Source of the DNA: Candidatus Krumholzibacteriota bacterium
Lineage (GTDB): Bacteria; Krumholzibacteriota; Krumholzibacteriia; JACNKJ01
DNA length: 40,123 nt
Reading direction: 5' to 3'
Assembly: GCA_016933175.1 (NCBI GenBank)
Contig: JAFGBK010000080.1
Span: forward strand, 1-40,123
Of this stretch, positions 1 to 7,469 are shown one piece after another. Positions within the stretch are counted from its first letter, which is position 1. Each line of letters starts with the position of its first letter. The position numbers and the translations under genes were made by a program. The notes under the pieces were generated by a model that saw nothing but the letters and a program-made list of their open reading frames with translations, did no database searches and was not told the DNA's origin.

Positions 1-42
1 CGCCGGTCGCGACGGCCGGATCGCCGGACCCGCGAGGCGGGA

Positions 43-993
43 TCAGTGGGCGGCGTCGCCGCCGGGATCGTCGTCCGCGTCGGCGAGGACGGCGGGCGCC
101 TCGACGAGGGCGAGCAGCTCCTCGTCGCCCAGCACCAGCAACAGCTCGGCCAGGCGCGTGCCGATGAGCTCGGCGGACTCGCGCGGCCCCTGGATGGCGT
201 CGCGGATGAAGGAGCTGCTGTCGGGCGTCGCCAGGACGCCCTCGATGATGCAGGTGTAGCTGTCGCAGGCGGCGTGCACGCCCAGGGGCAGCTCGGGGTT
301 GCCCCCCAGCCGGTCCAGGAAGGCCCGCTCGGCCACGGTCTCCAGGCGGCTGGTCTGGTCCTGCAGGGGCGCCACCAGCTCGACCAGGTCCTCCTCGCCG
401 CGGCGGGCCAGGAAGCCCAGGCAGCCCTGCCCCGGCGCCGGCAGCAGGATCTCCTCGCGGACGATCTCCCGCGCCTCGCCCTGCAGGCCCAGCCGCTCCA
501 GGCTCTCGGCGCTCAGGATGAGCCCCGCCAGCTCCTGGCTCTCCATCTGCTGGAGGCGGCTGTCCACCGAGCCGTGCAGCTCGACGATCTCCAGGTCGTA
601 GCGGTGCAGCAGCAGCTGGGCGCGCTGCCGCTGGTGGCTGACGCCCACGCGCGCCCCCGGGGGCAGCTCCTCGATGAGCTGGTAGTCCCGCGAGACGAAG
701 GCGTCGAAGGGATTGATGCGCTCCGAGGCGCCGATGAGCTGGATGTCCTCCGGCAGGCGGACGGGGATCTCCTTGAGCAGGTGGACGACCAGGTCCACCT
801 CGCGCCGGCGCAGGGCCTCCTCCAGCTCCTGGATGTAGGACTCGGAGTCCTCGGCCGAGTAACGCACGCCCGTTTCATAGGGCACGATCTCGACCGCGAG
901 CTTCGGATTCTCCTCGCGCAGCTCCGCCACGACCTTCGCGACGGCCAGCTCGGCGACACGGCTCTTCCTTATTCCAATTCGGAGTGTCTTCAT
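43..993 (-). CDS. hemC: Hydroxymethylbilane synthase-like protein with altered catalytic residues
   Basis: 316 aa, the usual length of porphobilinogen deaminase, which condenses four porphobilinogens in tetrapyrrole synthesis. The family landmarks appear in order: RKSR near residue 9, HLLKEIP at 71-77 (normally HSxKDxP), RINPFDAF at 92-99, GVSHQRQRAQL at 117-127, GSVDSRL at 141-147, APGQG at 186-190, and a full C-terminal domain. Two key positions differ. The catalytic Asp is Glu75, and the Cys that holds the dipyrromethane cofactor (normally GGCxxPxG) is Asn232 in GGNPELPLG. One of the paired substrate-binding Arg residues also appears to be Gln. Cys243 and Cys248 lie nearby, but not at the expected site. 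No other heme gene is adjacent. The fold call is confident; normal enzymatic activity is doubtful. The start sits only about 8 nt below the likely transcription start, and its ribosome binding site is weak. Confidence 0.8.
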   Translation of the reverse strand: MKTLRIGIRKSRVAELAVAKVVAELREENPKLAVEIVPYETGVRYSAEDSESYIQELEEALRRREVDLVVHLLKEIPVRLPEDIQLIGASERINPFDAFVSRDYQLIEELPPGARVGVSHQRQRAQLLLHRYDLEIVELHGSVDSRLQQMESQELAGLILSAESLERLGLQGEAREIVREEILLPAPGQGCLGFLARRGEEDLVELVAPLQDQTSRLETVAERAFLDRLGGNPELPLGVHAACDSYTCIIEGVLATPDSSSFIRDAIQGPRESAELIGTRLAELLLVLGDEELLALVEAPAVLADADDDPGGDAAH

Positions 994-1007
994 CCGGATC
1001 GTGGATG

Positions 1008-1036
1008 ATCCTAAATCGGCGCACCGGGGGGGTCAA
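1008..1036 (-). promoter_or_regulatory. Predicted sigma70-type promoter of the hemC-like gene
   Basis: On the minus strand, TTGACC (1036-1031) and TAGGAT (1013-1008) are separated by exactly 17 nt. The predicted start of transcription near 1001 leaves a very short leader before the ATG at 993. The same TTGACx/TAGGAT arrangement precedes gmd in this window. Confidence 0.55.
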
Positions 1037-1072
1037 GGGAAGAGCGCGCCAGGGACGGGCGAGGAAACACCG

Positions 1073-1183
1073 GGGGTGAAGGATAGAGGACATCGGGGGC
1101 GGGCGAGGCTTTCCCCGAGCGAACTTCGGAGCGTGAGCGAGGGGGAAGCCTCGCCCGCCCCCCGCGGCCTCACCCTTCACCCC
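1073..1183. repeat. Nested palindromic element, copy 1
   Basis: An inner stem of 22 bp with one mismatch (1095-1116 with 1141-1162) encloses a 24-nt loop (1117-1140). An outer 10-bp stem (1073-1082 with 1174-1183) encloses the whole. The loop closely resembles that of the element at 5773-5926, while the stem sequences differ. The element begins 11 nt beyond the wecB stop and lies upstream of the hemC-like promoter. It could act as a terminator of the nucleotide-sugar operon or be a dispersed palindromic repeat. Confidence 0.7.
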
Positions 1184-1193
1184 GCCGCGCCCG

Positions 1194-2276
1194 CTAGGGT
1201 CGCCACGAACGAAGAACCTCGACGATGCGTTCCGCCGCATGACCATCCCACAAGGGCGGGACGGAGTGCGGCTGCGGGGGACCGTCGAGGGCGTCGACGA
1301 TGGCGGCGCGGATGGCCGCGGGGTCGGTGCCCACGAGGCGGTTGGTGCCCAGCTCGATGGTGACGGGCCGCTCCGTGTTCTCGCGCAGGGTCAGGCAGGG
1401 GATGCCCAGCACCGTCGTCTCCTCCTGGATGCCCCCGCTGTCGGTCATGACGATGCGGGCGTCCCGCATCAGGCGCATGAAGTCCAGGTAGCCCAGGGGG
1501 TCCACCAGGCGCAGGCCCAGCGGCTCGGCGTCGATGCCGAAGGCCTCGATCATCTTGCGCGTGCGCGGGTGCACGGGCCAGACGCAGGGCATGCGGCGGC
1601 CGGCCTCCCCGAGGGCCTCCAGGATGCCGCGGAAGATGTCGGGGTCGTCCACGTTGGAGGGCCGGTGCAGGGTGATGAGCCCGTAGCCGCCGGCCGCCAG
1701 GCCGAGGCGCTCCATCACGTCGCTGCCGGCGGCCTTCGCCAGGTAGAACTGCTGCGAGTCGATCATGACGTTGCCCACGAAGTGGATCTTCGCGGGGTCG
1801 ATCCCCTCGCGCTTCAGGTTCTCGTCGGCGTCGGCGCAGGTCGTGAACAGCAGGTCGGCGAGAACGTCGGTGACCAGGCGGTTGATCTCCTCGGGCATGG
1901 TCCGGTCGCCGCTGCGCAGCCCGGCCTCCACGTGGGCCACGGGCACCCAGAGCTTGGCGCAGACCATGCTGCAGGCCGCCGTGCTGTTGACGTCCCCCAC
2001 CACCATCACCAGGTCGGGCGTCTCGTCCAGGACGACCTTCTCGAACTCCACCATGATGCGGGCGGTCTGCTCGGCGTGGGAGCCGCTGCCCACGCCCAGG
2101 TAGATGTCGGGCCGGGGAAGCTCCAGGTCCTCGAAGAAGACCTTGGACATGTTGTGGTCGTAGTGCTGGCCCGTGTGGCAGAGGCGGCCCGCGATGCCGC
2201 TGCCGGCCAGGGCCCGCATGATGGGCGCCATCTTCATGAAGTTGGGCCGGGCGCCGACCACGCCGATGAGCTTCAT
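1194..2276 (-). CDS. wecB: UDP-N-acetylglucosamine 2-epimerase (non-hydrolysing)
   Basis: 360 aa. It converts UDP-GlcNAc to UDP-ManNAc, a cytosolic precursor for surface polysaccharides. Family signatures are clear: GARPNFMK at 8-15, GDVNSTA at 94-100, HVEAGLRSGDRTMPEE at 115-130, HRPSNVDD at 204-211, HPRTRK at 236-241, and DSGGIQEE at 279-286, the UDP-binding segment. The start ATG overlaps the ugd stop by 4 nt (ATGA), so the two are translationally coupled. It is the last gene of the four-gene gmd-rmd-ugd-wecB operon. No UDP-ManNAc dehydrogenase (wecC) follows; the adjacent dehydrogenase looks like a UDP-glucose enzyme. Confidence 0.93.
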   Translation of the reverse strand: MKLIGVVGARPNFMKMAPIMRALAGSGIAGRLCHTGQHYDHNMSKVFFEDLELPRPDIYLGVGSGSHAEQTARIMVEFEKVVLDETPDLVMVVGDVNSTAACSMVCAKLWVPVAHVEAGLRSGDRTMPEEINRLVTDVLADLLFTTCADADENLKREGIDPAKIHFVGNVMIDSQQFYLAKAAGSDVMERLGLAAGGYGLITLHRPSNVDDPDIFRGILEALGEAGRRMPCVWPVHPRTRKMIEAFGIDAEPLGLRLVDPLGYLDFMRLMRDARIVMTDSGGIQEETTVLGIPCLTLRENTERPVTIELGTNRLVGTDPAAIRAAIVDALDGPPQPHSVPPLWDGHAAERIVEVLRSWRP

Positions 2277-3595
2277 CGCGCCTCCTCGTCGACCTGGCCG
2301 TAGGAGGCGTAGCGCAGCCCCGCGTCGGCCATGATGCGGGCGTTGAAGATGTTGCGGCAGTCCACCACCAGCGGGCGCTTGAGCAGCGCGGCCACCCGCT
2401 GCAGGTCGAGCACGCGGAACTCGTTCCACTCGGTGACGATGATCAGCGCGTCGGCGCCGTCCAGGCACTCGTAGGTGCCGGGCGCCAGGTCCAGATCGGG
2501 AAGGACGCGCCGGGCGTTGGCGCCGGCCACGGGGTCGAAGGCCCGCTCGCGGGCCCCCTTCTCGCGCAGGCGGCGGATGATCTTGAGGCTGGCCGCCTCG
2601 CGGACATCGTCCGTGTTGGGCTTGAAGCTGAGGCCGAGCACGGCCACCCGCATCCCCGCGATGTCCCCGCCGGCCAGGGCCGCGAGCTTCTCGACGGCCC
2701 GCTCCGGCTGGCGCTCGTTGGCCGCGATGGCGGCGCGCACGACGCCCATGGCCACCGCCTGCTCGTCGGCCATGGTCACCAGGGCCTTGGTGTCCTTGGG
2801 GAAGCAGGAGCCGCCGAAGCCCGCCCCCGCGTGGAGGAACTTCGCGCCGATGCGACCGTCCAGGCCCATGCCGCGGGCCACCACCTGGACGTCGGCGCCC
2901 ATCCTCTCGCAGAGCTCCGCGATCTCGTTGATGTAGGAGATCTTCACCGCCAGGAAGGCGTTGGACGCGTACTTGATCATCTCGGCGCTCTCGATGCCCG
3001 TGAAGAGGATGGGCGTCTCGTTGAGGAAGAGCGGCCGGTAGATCTCGCGCATCAACTCGCGCGCGCGCTCGGACTCCACGCCCATGATGACGCGGTTGGG
3101 GCGCAGGAAATCGCCGATGGCCGACCCCTCGCGCATGAACTCGGGATTGGACACCATGTCGAAGCGGGCCTCGGGGCCGGCCGCCTCGCGGATGATGGCG
3201 GCCACCCGCCGGTTGGTGCCCACGGGCACCGTGCTCTTCTGGACGACGACGTGGTAGCCGTCCAGGTGGCGCCCGATCTCCCCGGCCACCCCGAAGACGG
3301 CGCTGAGGTCGGCTTCGCCGCCCTGGCCCTCGGGCGTGCCCACGGCGATGAAGATCACCATGGAGTCCGCGATGCACGCGACCAGGTCGGTGCTGAACGA
3401 CAGGCGCCCCGCCGCGCGGTTCCGCTCCACGAGTTCCGCGAGGCCCGGCTCGTAGAAGGGGATCACGCCGCGCTCCAGGGCCGCGATCTTCTCCTTGTCG
3501 ATGTCGTAGCAGATGACGCGGTTCCCGAAATCGGCCATGCAGGCGCCGGAGACCAGGCCCACGTAACCGGTGCCGATCACCATGATGGATGTCAC
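2273..3595 (-). CDS. ugd: UDP-glucose 6-dehydrogenase
   Basis: 440 aa, typical for the UDP-glucose/GDP-mannose dehydrogenase family. It makes UDP-glucuronate by two successive NAD-dependent oxidations. It has an N-terminal Rossmann motif GTGYVG (8-13), STVPVGT at 121-127, NPEFMREG at 150-157, and the catalytic Cys264 in GFGGSCFPKDT. A UDP-sugar-binding C-terminal domain with SFKPNTDDVRE follows. The chosen start is GTG at 3595, because it overlaps the upstream rmd stop (GTGA). An internal ATG four codons later is possible. A UDP-ManNAc dehydrogenase role is less likely but not excluded, given the wecB neighbour. Confidence 0.9.
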   Translation of the reverse strand: MTSIMVIGTGYVGLVSGACMADFGNRVICYDIDKEKIAALERGVIPFYEPGLAELVERNRAAGRLSFSTDLVACIADSMVIFIAVGTPEGQGGEADLSAVFGVAGEIGRHLDGYHVVVQKSTVPVGTNRRVAAIIREAAGPEARFDMVSNPEFMREGSAIGDFLRPNRVIMGVESERARELMREIYRPLFLNETPILFTGIESAEMIKYASNAFLAVKISYINEIAELCERMGADVQVVARGMGLDGRIGAKFLHAGAGFGGSCFPKDTKALVTMADEQAVAMGVVRAAIAANERQPERAVEKLAALAGGDIAGMRVAVLGLSFKPNTDDVREAASLKIIRRLREKGARERAFDPVAGANARRVLPDLDLAPGTYECLDGADALIIVTEWNEFRVLDLQRVAALLKRPLVVDCRNIFNARIMADAGLRYASYGQVDEEAR

Positions 3596-4554
3596 GCGGC
3601 ATCCTCCTCGGAAACGCGGCGGCGCCAGTCCTCCATCACGCGGGACAGGGTCTCGGCGAAGGAGAAGCGCGGCGCCCAGCCGGTGGCTTGCTTCAGCTTG
3701 TCGGGGCGACCCCTGAGGACGGGCTGGTCCAGGGGCCGCAGCAGGGACGGATCCGTGACAATCTCGATCCGGCGGTCGGAAAGCGCAAGGAGCCCCGCGA
3801 GGCCCTCGCGGATGCTGTGCACGGATCCCGAGCAGACGTTGTAGGCCTCGCCGGCCTCGCCGCGCTCGAGCAGCAGGGCGTAGGCCTCGCTCACATCGGC
3901 CACGTCCGTGAAATCACGGCGCGCCTCCAGGTTGCCCACGCGGATGACGGGCTCCTGGAGGCCCGCCTCGACCCGGGCGATCTGCCGGGCGAAGGCGGGC
4001 AGGGCGAAGCGGGGCCGCTGGCCGGGTCCGGCGTGGGGAAAGCCGCGCGTGACGATGACGGGCAGATCCCAGGTGCGGGCGTACTGCCCGGCCAGCAGCT
4101 CGGCGGCGGCCTTGCTGGCGCCATAGGGATTGGTGGGCCGCATGGGCAGGGACTCGTCCAGGGGCTCCTCGCCGGCCTGGCCGTAGACCTCGGCGGAGCT
4201 GGTGAAGAGCAGCCGGGCCGCGGGCGCGGCGCGGCGCAGGGCCTCGAGCAGCATCAGCGTGGCGGTGAGGTTGGCGCGGAAGGTGCCGGCGGGATCCACC
4301 AGGGACAGCCCGGGCGCGCTCTGGGCGGCCAGGTGCGCCACGGCCTCGGGATCGAACTCCGCCACCAGGTCGGCGAGCGCCTTGTCGACGGCCAGGTCCG
4401 CGGCGCGCACGGTCACGGGGCGGCCGCCCGGGCCCAGGGGCAACTCGCCATCCTGCGCGAGATCGATGCCGAGCAGCTCGTGGCCGGACTCCATCAGGCG
4501 CGGGGCGAGGTGTCGCCCCACGAAGCCGGTGATGCCCGTGACCAGGACCCTCAT
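3592..4554 (-). CDS. rmd: GDP-6-deoxy-hexose reductase (Rmd-like SDR)
   Basis: 320 aa extended short-chain dehydrogenase. It has an N-terminal GITGFVGRHL Rossmann motif, HLAAQS near residue 97, SSAEVYG, and the catalytic pair YGASK. It follows gmd with a 4-nt ATGA overlap. Rmd-type enzymes reduce GDP-4-keto-6-deoxymannose to GDP-D-rhamnose, and related enzymes make GDP-6-deoxy-talose or GDP-fucose. The pairing with gmd supports this role; the exact product cannot be read from sequence. The GNLEARRDFTDV segment is shared with Gmd next door, so the two are paralogous members of one family. Confidence 0.8.
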   Translation of the reverse strand: MRVLVTGITGFVGRHLAPRLMESGHELLGIDLAQDGELPLGPGGRPVTVRAADLAVDKALADLVAEFDPEAVAHLAAQSAPGLSLVDPAGTFRANLTATLMLLEALRRAAPAARLLFTSSAEVYGQAGEEPLDESLPMRPTNPYGASKAAAELLAGQYARTWDLPVIVTRGFPHAGPGQRPRFALPAFARQIARVEAGLQEPVIRVGNLEARRDFTDVADVSEAYALLLERGEAGEAYNVCSGSVHSIREGLAGLLALSDRRIEIVTDPSLLRPLDQPVLRGRPDKLKQATGWAPRFSFAETLSRVMEDWRRRVSEEDAA

Positions 4555-5534
4555 GCGGGGATGCCCTGGACACCGCCGAGACGCTCCCGCCAGTAGTCGA
4601 GCAGGTCCTCGAGGGTCCGGCGGAAGGGAATGACCGGCTCCCAGCCCGTGGCCGCCCGCAGCCGGCTCGCGTCGCCCTCCAGGCGCGGCACGTCCGAGGG
4701 GCGCATGCGCTCGGGATCGGGGATGATCTCCACGTCGAGGCCCGTCAGCTCGATGAGCTGGTCGAGGACCTCCTGGATGGACCAGCTCCGGCCCGTGGCG
4801 ACGTTGTAGACCTCGCCGGGCTCGCCCTTGTCGAGGGCCAGCCAGTAGCCGCGGACGATGTCGCGCACGTCGGTGAAGTCGCGGCGCGCCTCGAGGTTGC
4901 CGACGCTGATCCGCGGCGGCTGCCGCCCCTTCTCGATGCGGACGAGCTGGTAGGCAAAGTCGCTGCAGACGAAGAAGGGCGGCCGCCGCGGACCCGTGTG
5001 GTTGAAGCCCCGCGTGCGGACCGCCTCGAGGCCGTAGCTGTGGAAGTACTGATAGGCCATCATGTCCTGGCCGACCTTGCTGACGGCGTAGGGCGACAGG
5101 GGCCTGAGGGGCTGGTCCTCGGTGATGGGCAGCTCGTCGGGATGGACCAGGCCGTACTCCTCGCTGGAGCCGGCGATCTGGACCCGGCAGTCGTCGAGCT
5201 TCGCCGCGCGGAGGGCCTCGAAGAGGTTGAGCTGGCCGAGGATGTTGGTGCCCAGGCTCTCGTGGGGCGCCTTCCAGCTCGTGGGGACGAAGCTCTGGGC
5301 CGCCAGGTGGAAGATGGCGTCGGGCCGGAGGGACGCCACGAGGTCCCGCGTGGCGCTGGGATCCCGGATGTCGCACTCCAGCAGGCGGACGCGGCCCTCC
5401 AGGTGGGCGACGTTCTCGCGGCGGCTCCGCCAGCGATGGGTGCCGACCACCTCCACCTCGGGATGCTCGGCGAGGAGGTAGTCGGCCAGATGGCTTCCGG
5501 CGAAGCCGGTGATGCCGGTGATCAGGACTCTCAT
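4551..5534 (-). CDS. gmd: GDP-mannose 4,6-dehydratase
   Basis: 327 aa SDR enzyme. It has the GITGFAGSHL nucleotide motif at residues 7-16, HLAAQSFVPTSW at 76-87, SSEEYG at 123-128, and YAVSK at 149-153 carrying the catalytic Tyr-Lys. GFNHTGP and NLEARRDFTDVRD complete the family pattern. It converts GDP-mannose to GDP-4-keto-6-deoxymannose, the substrate of the next gene's product. The ATG is preceded by GGAGG at suitable spacing and by a good promoter. It is the first gene of the operon and is divergent from the flagellin gene. It is slightly shorter than classic 340-370 aa Gmd. Confidence 0.88.
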   Translation of the reverse strand: MRVLITGITGFAGSHLADYLLAEHPEVEVVGTHRWRSRRENVAHLEGRVRLLECDIRDPSATRDLVASLRPDAIFHLAAQSFVPTSWKAPHESLGTNILGQLNLFEALRAAKLDDCRVQIAGSSEEYGLVHPDELPITEDQPLRPLSPYAVSKVGQDMMAYQYFHSYGLEAVRTRGFNHTGPRRPPFFVCSDFAYQLVRIEKGRQPPRISVGNLEARRDFTDVRDIVRGYWLALDKGEPGEVYNVATGRSWSIQEVLDQLIELTGLDVEIIPDPERMRPSDVPRLEGDASRLRAATGWEPVIPFRRTLEDLLDYWRERLGGVQGIPA

Positions 5535-5561
5535 GACGCGCCTCCGGATGGGGGACGGCGT

Positions 5562-5590
5562 ATCCTAAGCCCTTGCCGGGATTGCGTCAA
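5562..5590 (-). promoter_or_regulatory. Predicted sigma70-type promoter of the gmd operon
   Basis: On the minus strand, TTGACG (5590-5585) and TAGGAT (5567-5562) are separated by 17 nt, upstream of the gmd ATG at 5534. The -35 box falls inside an inverted copy of a repeated 23-nt unit. Confidence 0.6.
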
Positions 5591-5765
5591 CGCCCCTTCG
5601 GTCGATACGGTGCCAGGGGCGCGGGAGGTCCTCTCTCGGCTCCGCTTCGAAGTCGCTTCACAGGATCCTCGCCCCTCCCCCGCGACGCCTCTGCCGAAGG
5701 GACGGTGGCGCGATCATTGTATCGTCCCCCGCAGCGCCTCTGCCGAAGGGGCGGTGGCGCAATCC
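5579..5765. repeat. Cluster of short direct and inverted repeats
   Basis: A 38-nt unit occurs twice in direct orientation (5678-5715 and 5727-5764, period 49 nt). Its core at 5743-5765 recurs in inverted orientation at 5579-5601 with 21 of 23 bases identical. Each direct copy ends in a small hairpin. Between them, 5636-5659 is the reverse complement of the 24-nt loop found at 5839-5862 with one difference. It is flanked by a degenerate stem, so it looks like a decayed third copy of the nested palindrome. No coding sequence is supported here. Confidence 0.6.
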
Positions 5766-5772
5766 GTTGCGC

Positions 5773-5926
5773 GAGCCCGATATGCCCTTCCCCGCCGGAC
5801 GCGACGCCCGCGATGGGGGCAGGTGCGGCACTTCCCGCGAGGCGACTTCGAAGCGGAGCCGAGCGGGAAGGTGCCGCACCTGCCTTCACCGGGGACTATC
5901 GCGTCCGGCGGGGGCGGATCGGGCTC
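5773..5926. repeat. Nested palindromic element, copy 2
   Basis: The outer arms are 5773-5781 plus 5790-5804, pairing with 5918-5926 plus 5899-5913 (9 bp and 15 bp, both exact). The inner arms 5821-5838 and 5863-5881 pair with a single bulge. The loop is 24 nt (5839-5862) and closely resembles the loop of the copy at 1117-1140. The element lies between the divergent gmd and flagellin promoters, and its right end touches the flagellin -35 box. It therefore should not be transcribed by either, which favours a DNA-level repeat over an RNA leader. Confidence 0.7.
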
Positions 5927-5951
5927 AATGGCGCCCGGCGGCTGCCGATAA
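5925..5951 (+). promoter_or_regulatory. Predicted sigma28 (FliA) promoter of flagellin
   Basis: TCAA (5925-5928), a 15-nt spacer, then GCCGATAA (5944-5951). The -10 box matches the FliA consensus exactly, and the spacing is the canonical 15 nt; the -35 box differs at one base from TAAA. It is placed about 57 nt before the flagellin ATG. Confidence 0.75.
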
Positions 5952-6008
5952 CAGAGGTGCCGGGACGCCGACGCCCGAGGGGGGCGGATCGTGCCCGGCG
6001 GGAGCGCG

Positions 6009-7469
6009 ATGGCCCTGCGCATCAACCACGATCCGGTGTCCCTGAACACCTGGCGCTGGCTGGCCACCCAGGAGCGCGGCCTCACGCGCTCCCTGGAGCG
6101 CCTCAGCTCGGGGCTGCGCATCAACCGCGCATCGGACGCGCCGGCCGGGCTGGTAATATCCCAGAACCTGCGGGCGCGCATCGTGGGCCTGGACCAGGCC
6201 ATCGAGAACAGCGCCATCGCCGCCGCCGAGATCCAGACGGCCGAGGGCGCCCTGGTCGAGATCCATGCCCTGCTGCGCGGCATGCGCGAGCTGGCCGTGC
6301 ACGCGGCCAACGCGGGGGCCAACGACGCCGCCAGCCTGGCCGCCGACCAGGCCGAGATCGAGGACTCCCTGGCCAGCATCCGCAACATCGTCGACCAGAC
6401 CCGCTTCGGCGACAAGCAGCTCCTGGACGGCAGCAACGGGGTGCGAGGCACCATCTCCGGCCTGTCCGTCAGCCCCCAGTCCTTCCGCTTCCTCGGCGCC
6501 ACGCAGGACACGGCCGCGGGTGACTTCGTGGTGGACGTCACGACGGCGGCCAGCCAGGCGACGGTACAGACCGCGAACTCCGCCCCCATCACCGGCATCG
6601 CCGCCGACGAGACGCTGACCCTCGCCGTGGCGAGCACGGGCGTCAGCGTCGAGGTGGGGCTCGCGGCGGGCGACGACGCCCAGACCATCGCCGACCGCAT
6701 CAACGCCGCCGCGGCGGCCACCTGGGTGCGGGCCTACGTCGTGGGCAACGACCTGCGGCTCATCAGCGAGGTCTACGGCAGCCGGGGCGACTTCACCGTC
6801 GCCAGCGACAACCCGGCCGCGGATGGCAGCCAGAGCGGCTTCGCCGGCGGCGCGGGGGACGCCGGCGCCGGCGCGGACATCGCCGGCACCTACACCTGGC
6901 GGGGCGTGGCCCGCCAGGCCGACGGCGAGGGCGCCGTCCTCGCGGGGCGGGCCGGCACGGTGGCCGCTGGCCTGCGCGTGCGTTACACGGGCGCCATCCC
7001 CGGCAACGTGGGCTCCGTGCGGATCTCCAACGACAGCCTGCGCTTCCAGGTGGGCTCCGAGGCGAACCAGCAGGTGACCCTGGCCATCGACGCGGTCTCC
7101 CCCGAGACACTGGGCGTCCTGGCAGAGGAGCCGGGCGGCGGCAACCGGTTCGCCAGCCTGGCCGAGATCCACGTCCTCGACCCCGAGGCGGCCGGCGACG
7201 CGATGGCCCTCATCGACGCGGCCATCGAGGAGGTCAGCAGCCTGCGCGGCCGGCTGGGCGCCTTCCAGAGCCAGGCCCTGGCGAGCGGCCTCAACAACCT
7301 GGGCGTGGCGCGGGAGAACCTCGTGGCCGCCGAGTCCCGCATCCGCGACACGGACATGGCCGCGGAGGTGGCCGTCATGGCCCGCCACGCGATCCTCCTG
7401 CAAGCGGCCGCGACCATGCTGGCCCACGCCGGCGCCGCCCCGCGCTCCGTCCTGACCCTCCTGCGCTAG
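6009..7469 (+). CDS. fliC: Flagellin
   Basis: 486 aa from the ATG at 6009, which is preceded by GGGAG; a GTG six codons upstream is less likely. The N-terminal D0/D1 region (about 1-140) carries the conserved ERLSSGLRINRASDAPAGL segment, and the C-terminal D1/D0 region has AAESRIRDTDMA and ends in LLR, as flagellins do. The middle (about 140-380) is a variable Ala/Gly/Asp-rich outer domain. The product is exported by the flagellar type III apparatus and polymerises into the filament. A FliA-type promoter lies upstream. No other flagellar gene is in the window, so this is a stand-alone locus. Its 3' end overlaps the convergent neighbour's stop codon. Confidence 0.95.
   Translation: MALRINHDPVSLNTWRWLATQERGLTRSLERLSSGLRINRASDAPAGLVISQNLRARIVGLDQAIENSAIAAAEIQTAEGALVEIHALLRGMRELAVHAANAGANDAASLAADQAEIEDSLASIRNIVDQTRFGDKQLLDGSNGVRGTISGLSVSPQSFRFLGATQDTAAGDFVVDVTTAASQATVQTANSAPITGIAADETLTLAVASTGVSVEVGLAAGDDAQTIADRINAAAAATWVRAYVVGNDLRLISEVYGSRGDFTVASDNPAADGSQSGFAGGAGDAGAGADIAGTYTWRGVARQADGEGAVLAGRAGTVAAGLRVRYTGAIPGNVGSVRISNDSLRFQVGSEANQQVTLAIDAVSPETLGVLAEEPGGGNRFASLAEIHVLDPEAAGDAMALIDAAIEEVSSLRGRLGAFQSQALASGLNNLGVARENLVAAESRIRDTDMAAEVAVMARHAILLQAAATMLAHAGAAPRSVLTLLR

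Noticed and set aside
43-993. Possibility that the hemC-like gene is a simple pseudogene
   Set aside because: The frame is intact over the full family length, with promoter and start; only specific active-site residues differ.
1073-1183. Classical rho-independent terminator after wecB
   Set aside because: The long stem is there, but no T-tract follows and the nested architecture is shared with an element not downstream of any gene; kept as a repeat with possible termination role.
5678-5764. Possible CRISPR array
   Set aside because: Only two direct units with a 49-nt period and no regular spacers or cas genes; fits palindromic repeats better.
5587-5889. Short open frames in the gmd-flagellin spacer
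   Set aside because: Arg/Pro/Ser-rich, overlapping palindromic repeats and promoters, no ribosome site and no recognisable protein.
5991-6008. GTG at 5991 as the flagellin start
   Set aside because: The ATG at 6009 has a purine-rich site just upstream and gives the conserved short flagellin N-terminus.
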